From Selenomonadaceae bacterium (GTDB lineage: Bacteria; Bacillota; Negativicutes; Selenomonadales; Selenomonadaceae), in assembly GCA_016280345.1 (NCBI GenBank), contig JAEEGN010000131.1, forward strand, positions 1 to 29,339: a stretch of 29,339 bases of DNA, given 5' to 3'. The notes beneath the pieces were generated by a model that saw nothing but the letters and a program-made list of their open reading frames with translations, had not been told where the DNA came from and searched no databases. Both the position numbers and the translations under genes were made by a program. This document shows positions 1-8,637 of this stretch, one piece after another. How positions within the stretch are numbered: position 1 is the first letter of the stretch; each line of letters starts with the position of its first letter.

Positions 1-1382
1 GCCAGTGTCGGCGGCCGCATGAGGCGCGTCAGCGGATGGCGGCCCGCCACCGTCATGTCCCCGATGGTGTCGGAAAGGCGTTGGAAACTCTCCCTGATGT
101 CGGCGGCGTATTCCTCCTCCGACAGCACCGCCGCCTGTTTGCCCGTATCGTCCCGCCGGTTCATGGGCTTGTGCTGGTTCGTGTGGCTGCCGATGGCGTG
201 ACCGTCGGCGGCGATGGCCCGCAACAGGTTCGGGTTGTTCGGCATGTTCCAGGTGATAATGAAAAAAATGCCGGGGACACAATGCTTTCGCAGGACATAG
301 AGGATCTGGTTGACGGAGTCGTCGTTGCCCCAATCGTCGAAGGTCAGGAATATCGTGTTGTCGGTGACACTCTTGACGATGCCGGACTTGTCGGCCTTCG
401 CCATCTCTTCGCGGGAAAAGCCGGTCATGCGGTCGCTCTCGTTGACATAGGGTGAGCCGATATAGCGCCGAAAGAATTCCCGTTCAAAGTTCGCGTCGTC
501 CACCACGAAGGGACGATACTCCGGCCGCAACTCCGGCGGCACCCTGCTCTTGTCGATCGGGTACTGCCAGAGGTTTTTTGTATCGGCAAAGACGTCACCG
601 GCGGCCTCCACCCGGTAGGCGGAGTCGTTGGCCGGGTTCGTCTCCGGGCTGTCGTCATAGGCGCGGTAGGCGATGTTGTCGATCTTCGCCCGCTTCACCG
701 CCATCATCATCTCACCGGCGAGAAGCGCATTGGTGTAGAAGTCCGTCCGCAGGTACACCACTTCGCCCCGGTGCAGCGACGTGCTCCACTTGCCGAAGAT
801 GTCGGGCATGACCTCGGCGGAGCTGGCGGCGTCCTTGTGCTTTGATTGGACAATGTTGAGTCCCTGGCCGAAGAGGACGCAACCCATGGCCGAGACGGCC
901 TCCTGCAGCGCCTCCGAGTCCGGCCCCGCCACCAGGCGGACGTAATTCGTCTCGACACCGTAGCGTTCCTTCAGGGCGGCGTGAATCCGCTCAATCTGGG
1001 CGCAGAAGTCGTAGAAGTCCGCCTTCTCATCGCCCCGAAGCCCGATAGCCAACTCCTGTCCCCGGCCAGCGATGAGGTCGATATGGGCGGCGTTCCGCTG
1101 CAACTCACGCTCCGAGACGAAGAAAGTGCCGCGCATCCCGCCCTCATCCAATTTATCGAGGATGTCCCGCAGCGGCGCCTCTTTGGAAAAGCCGCCAAAG
1201 GTAAAAACGACGGACTGCCGCAGGGTAGGAATAAAGCGGAGCCGCGGTGCCAGATGGCCGGCGTTGGTCTCGCGCAGGACGGCGTAGTCCTCCGGCGCCG
1301 CCAGGGCCAGTCCGGAAAAAAGCAGCCCCAGGAAAAGACTGAGGCTGAGGAGAAATCGCGTTTTCATGGATGGTCGCCGCAT
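1..1382 (-). CDS. secreted tandem-NodB polysaccharide deacetylase (3' end beyond window)
   Basis: The frame is open from 1382 to the left edge, so about 460 residues are visible and the C-terminus is missing. The ATG at 1382 has AGGAGG 7 nt upstream; an in-frame ATG at 1367 lacks such a site. A signal peptide (RRPSMKTR followed by a Leu-rich core) ends near ALA-APEDY. Two NodB-like domains follow. The first (about residues 55-200) is degenerate: TFGG replaces TFDD and the His motif reads GQELAIGLRG. The second (from about 340) keeps TFDDWG near 346, SHTNQH near 400, and an RPP that may be motif 3 at the edge. NodB enzymes remove N- or O-acetyl groups from polysaccharide using a metal held by Asp-His-His. 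It follows the GH18 lipoprotein gene by 14 nt and is the last visible gene of the exopolysaccharide operon. It is probably periplasmic or exported and is the only protein here with a complete visible Asp-His-His set. Confidence 0.85.
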   Translation of the reverse strand, partial: MRRPSMKTRFLLSLSLFLGLLFSGLALAAPEDYAVLRETNAGHLAPRLRFIPTLRQSVVFTFGGFSKEAPLRDILDKLDEGGMRGTFFVSERELQRNAAHIDLIAGRGQELAIGLRGDEKADFYDFCAQIERIHAALKERYGVETNYVRLVAGPDSEALQEAVSAMGCVLFGQGLNIVQSKHKDAASSAEVMPDIFGKWSTSLHRGEVVYLRTDFYTNALLAGEMMMAVKRAKIDNIAYRAYDDSPETNPANDSAYRVEAAGDVFADTKNLWQYPIDKSRVPPELRPEYRPFVVDDANFEREFFRRYIGSPYVNESDRMTGFSREEMAKADKSGIVKSVTDNTIFLTFDDWGNDDSVNQILYVLRKHCVPGIFFIITWNMPNNPNLLRAIAADGHAIGSHTNQHKPMNRRDDTGKQAAVLSEEEYAADIRESFQRLSDTIGDMTVAGRHPLTRLMRPPTL

Positions 1383-1396
1383 GGCAAAGCCTCCTG

Positions 1397-2425
1397 TCAT
1401 TTGACCTCGGTGATGCCGACGTTGCCGCCCAGACGCCAGAGGCTTACGCCTTTGATGCCGCGATTGGCGGCGGTGGCGATCCAGGCGTTCAGCGTCTCGC
1501 TGTCAGCGTACCAGACTGTGTAGGCTTTCCCCTCCGCCTCATAGTCGAAGGAGAGGACGGCGCTGTCCGCGTCCCGCTTCGCCGTTGCCCGGTACTTATC
1601 ACGCAGGGCCTCAGCCTCCGCTTGGTCGATGAACGTCCCTTTGCCGGTCTGGCCCATCAGTCCCTGTTTCTCCCAACGGCAGCCGCCGGTGGAGAAGGCG
1701 ACGGCGCGGTTTTCCGGCAGAGCTTTCATCTTGTCCAGCGTCTTTTCGATGAAAGCGCGGTCCGCCTTGGGGCCAGGGCCGCTGTGGGTACCATAGAGAT
1801 TGTAAAGCATCACCACATACTCCGGGCCGCGGCAAAAGCCGGCGTCAAAGGGCACCGATGGCTCCAGCACAATGCGCAGGGCGAGGTTCTCGGCGATAGC
1901 CGCTTTCGACAGCCGGTAGGTAAAATCGAGGAACTTCTCCTTGATTTCCGGCGCGTCCTTGAACACGCGCTCGTAGTCGAGTTCGATGCCGTCGTAGGCG
2001 CCGGCCCGGGCCAGGGCCACCATCTCGGCGATGTGCTTATCCGTGCTTTCGTCACTTTGCAGCACCCGGCGCAGAACCACGGTATCCTTCTCGATGGTCT
2101 GGCCGTTCTTCAGCGTCACGTCGTTGACAAAAGACAGGAAAGCTTTCGGCCCGCCCTTTTCCCGCTGAGTTTCCCGGGCGGCGGCAACCTCCGGCGGCAC
2201 CGTCAGATGATCATTGGCGTCGAAAGAGGCGGCGAAGTAAACGACGCTGCCAAGGCGTTTCTTCAGCCCGCGGAACTCCGCCAGGCCCCGCTCCATATCC
2301 CAATACGCCGTCCAGGCGGAAAGCGCAACCTCGGGGTGGGCGCTGCCGGTCAGAGCCCCGCCGCAGCCGGTGGTCACAAAGACCGCCAGGGCCAGGCCCA
2401 GGATTTTCCATGCTTTGCGTTTCAT
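1397..2425 (-). CDS. GH18-family lipoprotein glycosidase
   Basis: The 342-residue protein starts with a type II signal peptide and a lipobox VTTGC (Cys21), so it should be a lipoprotein. It has a GH18 (chitinase-like) TIM-barrel pattern: the DxxDxDxE signature appears as DGIELDYE at 145-152, with Glu152 as the expected acid/base, and the C-terminal strand reads GVSLWRLGG. GH18 enzymes cut beta-linked GlcNAc polymers using the substrate acetyl group, so this protein may trim or release the polymer made by the neighbouring synthase. AGGAGAAAG lies just before the ATG. The gene sits 13 nt after the PgaB-like gene, and the pairing of a deacetylase-fold protein with a glycosidase recalls PgaB. The exact substrate cannot be read from sequence; peptidoglycan is an alternative. 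Confidence 0.85.
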   Translation of the reverse strand: MKRKAWKILGLALAVFVTTGCGGALTGSAHPEVALSAWTAYWDMERGLAEFRGLKKRLGSVVYFAASFDANDHLTVPPEVAAARETQREKGGPKAFLSFVNDVTLKNGQTIEKDTVVLRRVLQSDESTDKHIAEMVALARAGAYDGIELDYERVFKDAPEIKEKFLDFTYRLSKAAIAENLALRIVLEPSVPFDAGFCRGPEYVVMLYNLYGTHSGPGPKADRAFIEKTLDKMKALPENRAVAFSTGGCRWEKQGLMGQTGKGTFIDQAEAEALRDKYRATAKRDADSAVLSFDYEAEGKAYTVWYADSETLNAWIATAANRGIKGVSLWRLGGNVGITEVK

Positions 2426-2438
2426 CGTCTTTCTCCTG

Positions 2439-4322
2439 TCAAGTGTATTTCATAAACCAATCCAGCAAATCCTCGAACTTCTCGCCGGCCAGGGCCTTGT
2501 ATTTTTCCCAGCCCTGATATTCCGTGGTGTAGAGGACGATCTCCCCCTGCGGGTCAGCGGTGACGGTGAGTTTCTGGAAGCGGCCGTCATAGACGTCGTC
2601 GGCCAAGTTGCGCTGGCTCCAGCTCTGGCCCGACCAGCCGGACTCCAGATAGAGGCTGCCGTTGCCGGTGTTCTTCACCGGGGCGCTGTCCACCGCCGTC
2701 AGGTCGTCGAGCTTCACCGAGATGGTGCCGCCGGTCAGGTCGATGGTCAGCCACTGGAAGAAGCGTTCGTTGCGGTCGGTGAGGCCCTCATAGGGTGCTG
2801 CCCCTTCCGCCACGGTGGCCGCCGGCTGCTGCGCCCGGTCGATGGCCTGAGCCGCGTATTCCTTCGCCTGGGCCGGGGAATCGGCGTAGCGGGCGAAGGT
2901 CTCCAGCTCCAGCACTTCCACCGCCCGGCGGTCTTCCTCTACCGAGGGCGGCACGGCGCCGAAGAGGACGGAAATCTTCTCCCGGAAGATCTCCCGGGAC
3001 TCGCCGCCCATGCGCTCCCCAACGATGACTTCGCCATCCATGAGCCGCACCGCCACATAGCGGGTCAGGTCGTCGTTGGCACGCAGGTACAGCGCCTGCT
3101 CGCCGAAGCGGTTGCCCCGGAGCTGGACCTTCAGATGGAGATCGCCGAAACCGCCGCTGTTCTTCAGACGGGCCAGGCCGCGGCTCTCCGGCAGGGAGGT
3201 CAGGATGTATTGCTCCTCCTTCATCTCCGCCGCCCCCATCAGCACTTCCCAGGCGGACTCGCGCTCCGCGTCGCCGGAGACGAAGTCCAGCGGCTGGTTG
3301 ATGTCGTACTTGACGCGCATCAGCAGATGGTTCCGGGACCAATCGGGCTGCGGCTGCATCCGCGTGAGGTCATAGACACTGCTGTTGCGCTGGTTGAAGG
3401 AATAGCCCTCGCGGTTGAAATTCAGCGTGAAGAGCTGGCGGATCCACCGGCCGTTGCACTGGCTCACCTTGCGGTTGTTGCCGAAGCCGCCGGTATTGCC
3501 GTGCATCAGTACGTAGAGCGTCGGCACGGTGTCGAACTCCCGGCGGTAAACGTCCCGCAATCGCTCGTAATCGTAATCGATGCGCGAACGCATCCGGTTC
3601 ACGCTCTCCTTGGGCACGCCGTACTTGTCCCGGATGAAGTCCATCAGATAGTGGTTGTAGCGGCGCGACAGGGCCGACCGCAGCATGGCGAAGCGCCGCG
3701 GGTCAAGCTCGCCGATGAAGTTGCCGTAGCGGTCAAAGACGTTGATGAACCGCATCCGATAGCCGTTTGTCCCCATTTCCCAGTAACTGGAATGGATCAG
3801 CTCCCTGACCTCGGGCGGACTCAAAAACGTCGGGTCGTCGCTCCGGGTGAAGTTCTCGGCGTAGGTCATCATGCTGGCCTTGAAATTCAGGTCCTCCAGG
3901 ATTTCCTGGGAAAAGATGGCCGTGTCCCGCCGCCCGTCCTCAAACATCAGGAACAGCGACCGCCGCGGCAGGGGCTTCCCCTCGCGGTAATAGGCGTCGA
4001 TGTCCTTCTGCATGACCGTCACGTAGCCCTGGTCATGTAGCGCCGTCAGGTGTTCACGCAAAAGGCCCTGGCCAATCAGCGTATTCGATTCGCCCTTGCG
4101 GTCCACGCCGAAATACGACAGGGTGACGAAGCCGGTATCCGCCTCGCCCTCGATGCCGCCCATCGGCGTCGCGTTCTCGTCGAAAGGCCGGTATGTGGTC
4201 AGGGTGCAGAAGACGTCCACCAGCAGGACCGCAATGGCCAGGCAGACGATGAGCTCGAAGACGGTGCGGACATACTTTTTCCGGTTCTTGGCCCGGGTGA
4301 AGGCCGGATCGCCGAGACTCAT
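2439..4322 (-). CDS. membrane-anchored PgaB/IcaB-like protein with degenerate NodB domain and jelly-roll-like C-terminus
   Basis: This is a 627-residue protein. One N-terminal membrane anchor (about 20-41) leaves the rest outside the cytoplasmic membrane. Residues 65-150 follow the layout of PgaB/IcaB deacetylases (LREHLTALHDQGY, a DIDAYY segment, KPLPRRS, then the motif 1 strand). Motif 1 is LMFEDG at 125-130, so the usual catalytic base Asp is Glu, although the second Asp is kept. Where GSHTxxH is expected there is GTNGYR (184-189) with no His, so normal metal-dependent deacetylation is doubtful. Residues about 365-610 contain beta-rich stretches (YLRANDDLTRYVAVRL; GSLYLESGWSG) resembling a concanavalin-like sugar-binding fold, which is inference. 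Its ATG overlaps the glycosyltransferase stop as ATGA, implying translational coupling. A binding or scaffold role on the nascent polymer is more likely than catalysis. Confidence 0.8.
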   Translation of the reverse strand: MSLGDPAFTRAKNRKKYVRTVFELIVCLAIAVLLVDVFCTLTTYRPFDENATPMGGIEGEADTGFVTLSYFGVDRKGESNTLIGQGLLREHLTALHDQGYVTVMQKDIDAYYREGKPLPRRSLFLMFEDGRRDTAIFSQEILEDLNFKASMMTYAENFTRSDDPTFLSPPEVRELIHSSYWEMGTNGYRMRFINVFDRYGNFIGELDPRRFAMLRSALSRRYNHYLMDFIRDKYGVPKESVNRMRSRIDYDYERLRDVYRREFDTVPTLYVLMHGNTGGFGNNRKVSQCNGRWIRQLFTLNFNREGYSFNQRNSSVYDLTRMQPQPDWSRNHLLMRVKYDINQPLDFVSGDAERESAWEVLMGAAEMKEEQYILTSLPESRGLARLKNSGGFGDLHLKVQLRGNRFGEQALYLRANDDLTRYVAVRLMDGEVIVGERMGGESREIFREKISVLFGAVPPSVEEDRRAVEVLELETFARYADSPAQAKEYAAQAIDRAQQPAATVAEGAAPYEGLTDRNERFFQWLTIDLTGGTISVKLDDLTAVDSAPVKNTGNGSLYLESGWSGQSWSQRNLADDVYDGRFQKLTVTADPQGEIVLYTTEYQGWEKYKALAGEKFEDLLDWFMKYT

Positions 4323-6181
4323 GCCTCCGCCTCCTTCATCTTCCGCGCCGCTTCCTTTGCCCGCGCCTTTTCCTCTTTCTTCCGCTGCTCCTCCAGATCG
4401 GCCGGCGTCATGCGGGTACCCCAGGTGGAGTGCCAGAAGGTGAACCAGGCCACCGGCATCTGCCAGAGCAGGATGAACTCATAGTAGAGGCAGAACAGGA
4501 CGCCATAGAACCAGGTGGAGCTCTTGCGCAGGAAGAGCTGGGCCATGCTCATCAGCAACGCCATCAGCACCATGCCGATGATGAACGAGGACGGGAAAAC
4601 CCGGTGGACCAGCGGCACATAGACGAGGTTGTAGAGAACGATGATCGGGGCGATGATGGGGACCAGGAGGCCCATGTAGAAGAACAGGGCCATGAAGGGT
4701 TCCTTCTTCCACATGAACCGGGCGGCGATCAGCGATTCCCGCAGCCACGACCGCTTCCAGCGCATCTGCTGCTTCAGGAACATCTTATGGGTGTTGGGCA
4801 CGATGGTGGAGCAGATGGCGGTATCCTGGTAGCCGGTGCGGTTGTGGCGCAGGATGAAGTTCGTCATGCTTCGGTCATCGCCGAAGGTGGCCCGCTTTCC
4901 GAGGAATTCCTGCTTCAGCCAGTCGTCGCAGTATTTGAGCACGAGGTCCTTGCGGTAGCAGGACAGCGGCCCCGACAGGCAGGTGGCGGCGTCGAAGTAG
5001 CCCTCGGCCGCCTTCATGATGCGGAAGGCGATGTAGTAACGCACCGATTGCATCTTCGTCAGCGCGTTGGTATAGGTATTGGCGACGTCGGTGCGCCCCG
5101 AGACGCCGCCCATTTCCTCGTCGCGGAAGGGCTGGACGATATTGCGGATGGCAAAGGGATCGACGAAGCTGTCGGAATCGACAAAGACCAGCAGCTCGTG
5201 CTTCGCCATCTTCGCCCCCACAGCCAGCGCTTCGCGCTTGCCGGCGTTCTGAGGCTGGACGAAGTATTTGAGCCGTTCTTCCACATGGTAACGACTGCCC
5301 TGGCCCCGCAGCGTCTCGATTTCCTCCTTGATTTTCTCCACCGAGTGGTCGTTGGAGCAGTCGTCGATGACGATGACCTCCAGCTTGTCCTGCGGGTAGT
5401 CCTGGTTCAGGCAGCTCTGGATCGTGCGCTGGATCCACTTTTCCTCGTTGAAGCAGGGGATGATGACGGTGACGCCGGGCGTGTAGTGCGGGTCAATGGG
5501 CACCGGACGGTACAGGGCCCCGAACAGATACCGGGACAGCAAAAAAACGGCAGCGATGATGCTGTAAAGGTAAAGCCATCGGTTGAAGCGGAAGTAGATG
5601 ACCGACTCCGTCCGCATCAGGACAATGACAAAAGAGACGAAGAACAGGAAGAAGGCCGCCGAGGCCAGCATGTAGCGGCCGTGGGTGCGGTTCACATACT
5701 CCGCCAGCGTCTCCCGGAAGTGGAAGGCGCAGTAGCGGTGCCCCAGGTCCTGGCCCTTGTCGAAGCAACGCACGCACTCAGCCTTGATGCGATTGATTTC
5801 CATCTCGTAGCCTTCGGGCATGGAGCCCGGCTCGATCTCGAAGGAGAGCCGGACGTCGGAGGCCGACTGCAGCGCGTCGCCACTCTCGCCCCGCAAGCGC
5901 AACAGGAGTCCCGTGGCCGAGATGTCGATGCAGTCGCCGCGCATTGTATGGCGGCGGTTCTGCAGCCGGTACTCGACTGTCACCGGGTAGGAGACTTCAT
6001 ATCGCTGGCCGGCTTCTTCGCGCTCGATGTATTCCTGGAAGTCCACTTCCCGCCAGGCGGCGTTGCCGGAACTGCGGCGATCCGTATTGGTGCGGCCGCC
6101 GGTCTCGTCCGGGACATGGGAAAGCAGCCGGCGGTCGTGCTTCGTCACCGACAGGACGTCCTGGATTTCCTTCTCTGCCAT
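4319..6181 (-). CDS. PilZ-domain family-2 glycosyltransferase (hyaluronan/chitin-synthase type)
   Basis: This 620-residue inner-membrane polysaccharide synthase is probably the core enzyme of the operon. Residues about 55-160 form a PilZ-like domain with DISATG at 86-91, but the c-di-GMP motif RxxxR is incomplete (RYEVS from Arg60). Two membrane segments (about 171-189 and 203-220) precede the GT-A domain: PCFNEE, VIDDCSND (Asp273/274), DSDS (335-338), CLSGPLSCYR (401-410), GDDR (434-437) and QQMRW (471-475). The last three closely match the HasA/NodC/chitin synthase branch, which builds beta-linked HexNAc polymers, alternating with glucuronate in HasA. Four or so further membrane segments form the likely pore, followed by a charged tail. 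AAAGGAGGCG precedes the ATG. PilZ at the N-terminus differs from BcsA, where it is C-terminal. The donor sugar is inferred from family and from the neighbouring dehydrogenase. Confidence 0.9.
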   Translation of the reverse strand: MAEKEIQDVLSVTKHDRRLLSHVPDETGGRTNTDRRSSGNAAWREVDFQEYIEREEAGQRYEVSYPVTVEYRLQNRRHTMRGDCIDISATGLLLRLRGESGDALQSASDVRLSFEIEPGSMPEGYEMEINRIKAECVRCFDKGQDLGHRYCAFHFRETLAEYVNRTHGRYMLASAAFFLFFVSFVIVLMRTESVIYFRFNRWLYLYSIIAAVFLLSRYLFGALYRPVPIDPHYTPGVTVIIPCFNEEKWIQRTIQSCLNQDYPQDKLEVIVIDDCSNDHSVEKIKEEIETLRGQGSRYHVEERLKYFVQPQNAGKREALAVGAKMAKHELLVFVDSDSFVDPFAIRNIVQPFRDEEMGGVSGRTDVANTYTNALTKMQSVRYYIAFRIMKAAEGYFDAATCLSGPLSCYRKDLVLKYCDDWLKQEFLGKRATFGDDRSMTNFILRHNRTGYQDTAICSTIVPNTHKMFLKQQMRWKRSWLRESLIAARFMWKKEPFMALFFYMGLLVPIIAPIIVLYNLVYVPLVHRVFPSSFIIGMVLMALLMSMAQLFLRKSSTWFYGVLFCLYYEFILLWQMPVAWFTFWHSTWGTRMTPADLEEQRKKEEKARAKEAARKMKEAEA

Positions 6182-6222
6182 ACTCCGCCGCCTCCTTTCC
6201 TGATACGTGAATCTCCGATTCC

Positions 6223-7143
6223 CTAGCCCGCCGTTTGGGGCGTGTACTCGATTCGCCGGAAGCTCCGCACCGGCGCGATCTCATAGCCCTGCCGCTCCAA
6301 CGCGGTCAGCAGGAACTCCACCTCGTCCGCCAATGTCAGATGATTCCGGGGGGCCGCCGGCAGGTCCTGTATGGTGGGCTTCTTGTCGATGGCCGGCTTC
6401 TCTTCGGTAGCCTTTTTCTCCTGCATCTCGATGAGGTCCACCGGCTCGCCGGCCTGGACGGCGATGATGCTGCCCGGCGTGAGCCCGGCGATGAAACGGT
6501 CGGCATCCGCCGCCGACGGCAGGGCGCCGCGCTCGACATAGACGTCGGCCTCCACTACGTCGCCGGCGTCGGCGTTGTAAACCGCCCGCAGGATATCGTC
6601 CGTGATTTTCAGGCGGGGCGCCCGGAACAGCGACGGCCGCCGTCCCGTCAAGGTATCGAGGACCTTCTGGGTGCGGATGATCTGCCCCAGGATTTCCTCC
6701 TTCGGCATCTCCGACAGCTTCGGCGTGCCGACATAGGTGAAGTTGCCAATCTCCTGGCGGGTGGACGCGATGGCCCGGACCGTCTCCGGCTGCCCGACGG
6801 CGTTGTGCCCCTCAACGAAAAAGACCGTCTTTACCTTGTGGCGGGCAAAGAGGTCCAGAAGCCGTGTCGTCATGGCCCGCTCCGGCAGGCCGTCAATGAT
6901 TACTGCCGCCATCTTCCGGCCGGAGAGGTCACGGGTCCAGACCTGGGCGCGCTTATCCTCCAGCCCGCGCCAGTCCGCCATCTTGATTTCGTCCCTGACA
7001 TCGTCGTAAACGGCAGTGAGGTCGGTGATGTCTTCGCCGGGATGGGCCGCCTCCGGCGCTTTCTCCCGCAGGAAATGAGCCGCCCCCACCGCCAGCGCGG
7101 CGACGATGAGCGCCGCCGAGAGCAGCTTCGTCGACAGCTTCAT
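6223..7143 (-). CDS. NodB-fold protein lacking catalytic residues (pseudo-deacetylase)
   Basis: This is a 306-residue protein with an N-terminal signal or anchor (about 7-24). The fold signature is NodB-like: a motif 1 strand AAVIIDGLPERA (79-90), VKTVFFVEGH (104-113), motif 2 GNFTYVGTPKLSEM (133-146), and motif 3 LFRAPR (172-177). In an active enzyme these would read TFDDG, GNHTYSHP and RxPxG. Here motif 1 has only one Asp and both metal-binding His are replaced (Phe and Gly), so catalysis is unlikely although the rest of the scaffold is well preserved. Ribosome site AGGAGGTGAGGGAGG precedes the ATG. The 127 nt upstream, after the dehydrogenase stop, show no clear promoter. It is probably exported and may bind polymer or partner proteins; that role is inference. 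Confidence 0.8.
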   Translation of the reverse strand: MKLSTKLLSAALIVAALAVGAAHFLREKAPEAAHPGEDITDLTAVYDDVRDEIKMADWRGLEDKRAQVWTRDLSGRKMAAVIIDGLPERAMTTRLLDLFARHKVKTVFFVEGHNAVGQPETVRAIASTRQEIGNFTYVGTPKLSEMPKEEILGQIIRTQKVLDTLTGRRPSLFRAPRLKITDDILRAVYNADAGDVVEADVYVERGALPSAADADRFIAGLTPGSIIAVQAGEPVDLIEMQEKKATEEKPAIDKKPTIQDLPAAPRNHLTLADEVEFLLTALERQGYEIAPVRSFRRIEYTPQTAG

Positions 7144-7270
7144 CCTCCCTCACCTCCTGATACTACTCCGCGCCTGCGGCTCGTCTGACGTCTCATGCAC
7201 CCGCTGCAAGAAATTGCATTTCCAACCGCGAGAGTATCCCCGCCCGGGGAAGCGAAGGGCCGACGCTCCC

Positions 7271-8587
7271 CTACAGGCTCCAATACCGATACCCGGCGGC
7301 CCGGTAGTCCGCCGCCGAAAACATGCTCTTGACGTCGATGATGACGCGAACCGCGCCCGGCTGCCGCCGGAAGAAGCCGGCGATTTCCGGCTCCGTGAGG
7401 CGCCGGAAGCACGCGTGCCGCACCAGGAATACCAAGCAGTCGGCGTCTTTCACCTCGGAGATATCCGAGAGCGGGTAATCGTAGAGCCGGGCGAAGTCCT
7501 CCCGGTCCGCCACCGGGTCCGCCGCCTTCGGCGTCAGGCCGTACTCCTTCAGCCAGCGGAAGATATCCACCGGCAGCGAGTTGCGGACGTCGGGGCAGTC
7601 CTCCTTGAAAGTCATGCCCATGAGCCAGACATTGGCCCGGGGCACGTCGATGCCGGCCCGCAGCATTTCCTGCACCGTCGCCTCGGCCACATAGCGCCCC
7701 ATCTCGTTGTTGACCCGCCGCCCGGTGGCGATGAGCCGCGGCCGGTAACCCAGGAGCTCGGCCTCATGGATGAAGTAATAGGGATCGATGCCGATGCAGT
7801 GACCGCCGACCAGTCCCGGCCGGAACTTCAGGGCGTTCCACTTCGTATCCATGGCGTCGATGACGGCGTTGGTATCGATGTTCATGCGGTGGCAGACCAT
7901 CGCCAGCTCGTTCATGAAGGCGATGTTCACATCCCGCTGGGTGTTCTCCACCAGCTTCGCCGCCTCCGCCACCCGGATGCTGGGGGCGCGGTACACGGAC
8001 TCCACCACGGCGCCGTAAACTTCGGCAATCGTCTCCAGCGCTTCGTCGTCCATGCCGGAAACGATCTTGCAGATATTTTCCAACCGGTGAACCTTGTCGC
8101 CGGGATTGACGCGCTCCGGCGAATAGCCGATCTTGAAATCCTGTCCGCCCTTGAGGCCCGAAGCCTTTTCCAGAATCGGCAGGCAGATGTCCTCGGTGAC
8201 GCCGGGATAGACGGTGGACTCGAAGACCACCACGGCACCCTTCTGCAGATGGCGGCCGACAAGCTCCGTGGCCGCCTTCACCGGATCGAGGTCGGGCGAA
8301 TTGTCGGACCGGACCGGTGTCGGAACCGCCACCACCACGAAGGCGGCGTCCTCCAGGCGCGCCGCGTCGCTGGTGAAACTGACCGACAGCGCGTGCAGCC
8401 GGTCGTTCCCGATCTCCCCGGTGATGTCGTGCCCGGCCTCGTACTGCTCAATCTTGGCCCGGTTCACATCGAAGCCGATGACCGGGAACTTCGTTGAAAA
8501 TGCCGCCGCCAACGGCAGCCCCACATAGCCCAGCCCCACCACCGCGAGGCGCGCCTCCCGGGCCGCGAGCTTTTCCACCAGGCGCAT
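7271..8587 (-). CDS. UDP-N-acetylhexosamine 6-dehydrogenase (TviB/WbpO-type nucleotide sugar dehydrogenase)
   Basis: The 438-residue cytoplasmic enzyme oxidises C6 of a UDP-sugar to the uronic acid with two NAD+. The N-terminal Rossmann motif is GLGYVGLPLA; substrate segments include SPERVNPGDK and the catalytic-Cys loop RPGLVGGHCIGIDPYYF. That loop is of UDP-HexNAc dehydrogenase type (TviB, WbpO, WecC, WbpA), not the GGSCFPKD of UDP-glucose dehydrogenase, so the product is probably UDP-GlcNAcA or a stereoisomer. Start: a longer frame opens at 8641, but the ATG at 8587 has GGAGGAGG about 8 nt upstream and matches the family start (MRLVEKL). Its place between the barrel protein and the synthase suggests it supplies an amino-uronic donor. 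The stereochemistry cannot be told from sequence. Confidence 0.92.
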   Translation of the reverse strand: MRLVEKLAAREARLAVVGLGYVGLPLAAAFSTKFPVIGFDVNRAKIEQYEAGHDITGEIGNDRLHALSVSFTSDAARLEDAAFVVVAVPTPVRSDNSPDLDPVKAATELVGRHLQKGAVVVFESTVYPGVTEDICLPILEKASGLKGGQDFKIGYSPERVNPGDKVHRLENICKIVSGMDDEALETIAEVYGAVVESVYRAPSIRVAEAAKLVENTQRDVNIAFMNELAMVCHRMNIDTNAVIDAMDTKWNALKFRPGLVGGHCIGIDPYYFIHEAELLGYRPRLIATGRRVNNEMGRYVAEATVQEMLRAGIDVPRANVWLMGMTFKEDCPDVRNSLPVDIFRWLKEYGLTPKAADPVADREDFARLYDYPLSDISEVKDADCLVFLVRHACFRRLTEPEIAGFFRRQPGAVRVIIDVKSMFSAADYRAAGYRYWSL

Positions 8588-8637
8588 TGTGTTTTCCTCC
8601 TCCTGAAATCGGCGCAGCCGCCTCCCGGCGGACACCC

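Noticed and set aside
2370..4040. 556-codon plus-strand frame opposite the PgaB-like gene
   Set aside because: Antisense shadow; the opposing frame has a membrane anchor, domain layout, ribosome site and operon spacing.
4430..6226. Very long open frame on the plus strand opposite the glycosyltransferase
   Set aside because: Its translation is rich in His, Arg and Val with no family features; it is the mirror of a GC-biased real gene. The minus-strand gene has clear motifs.
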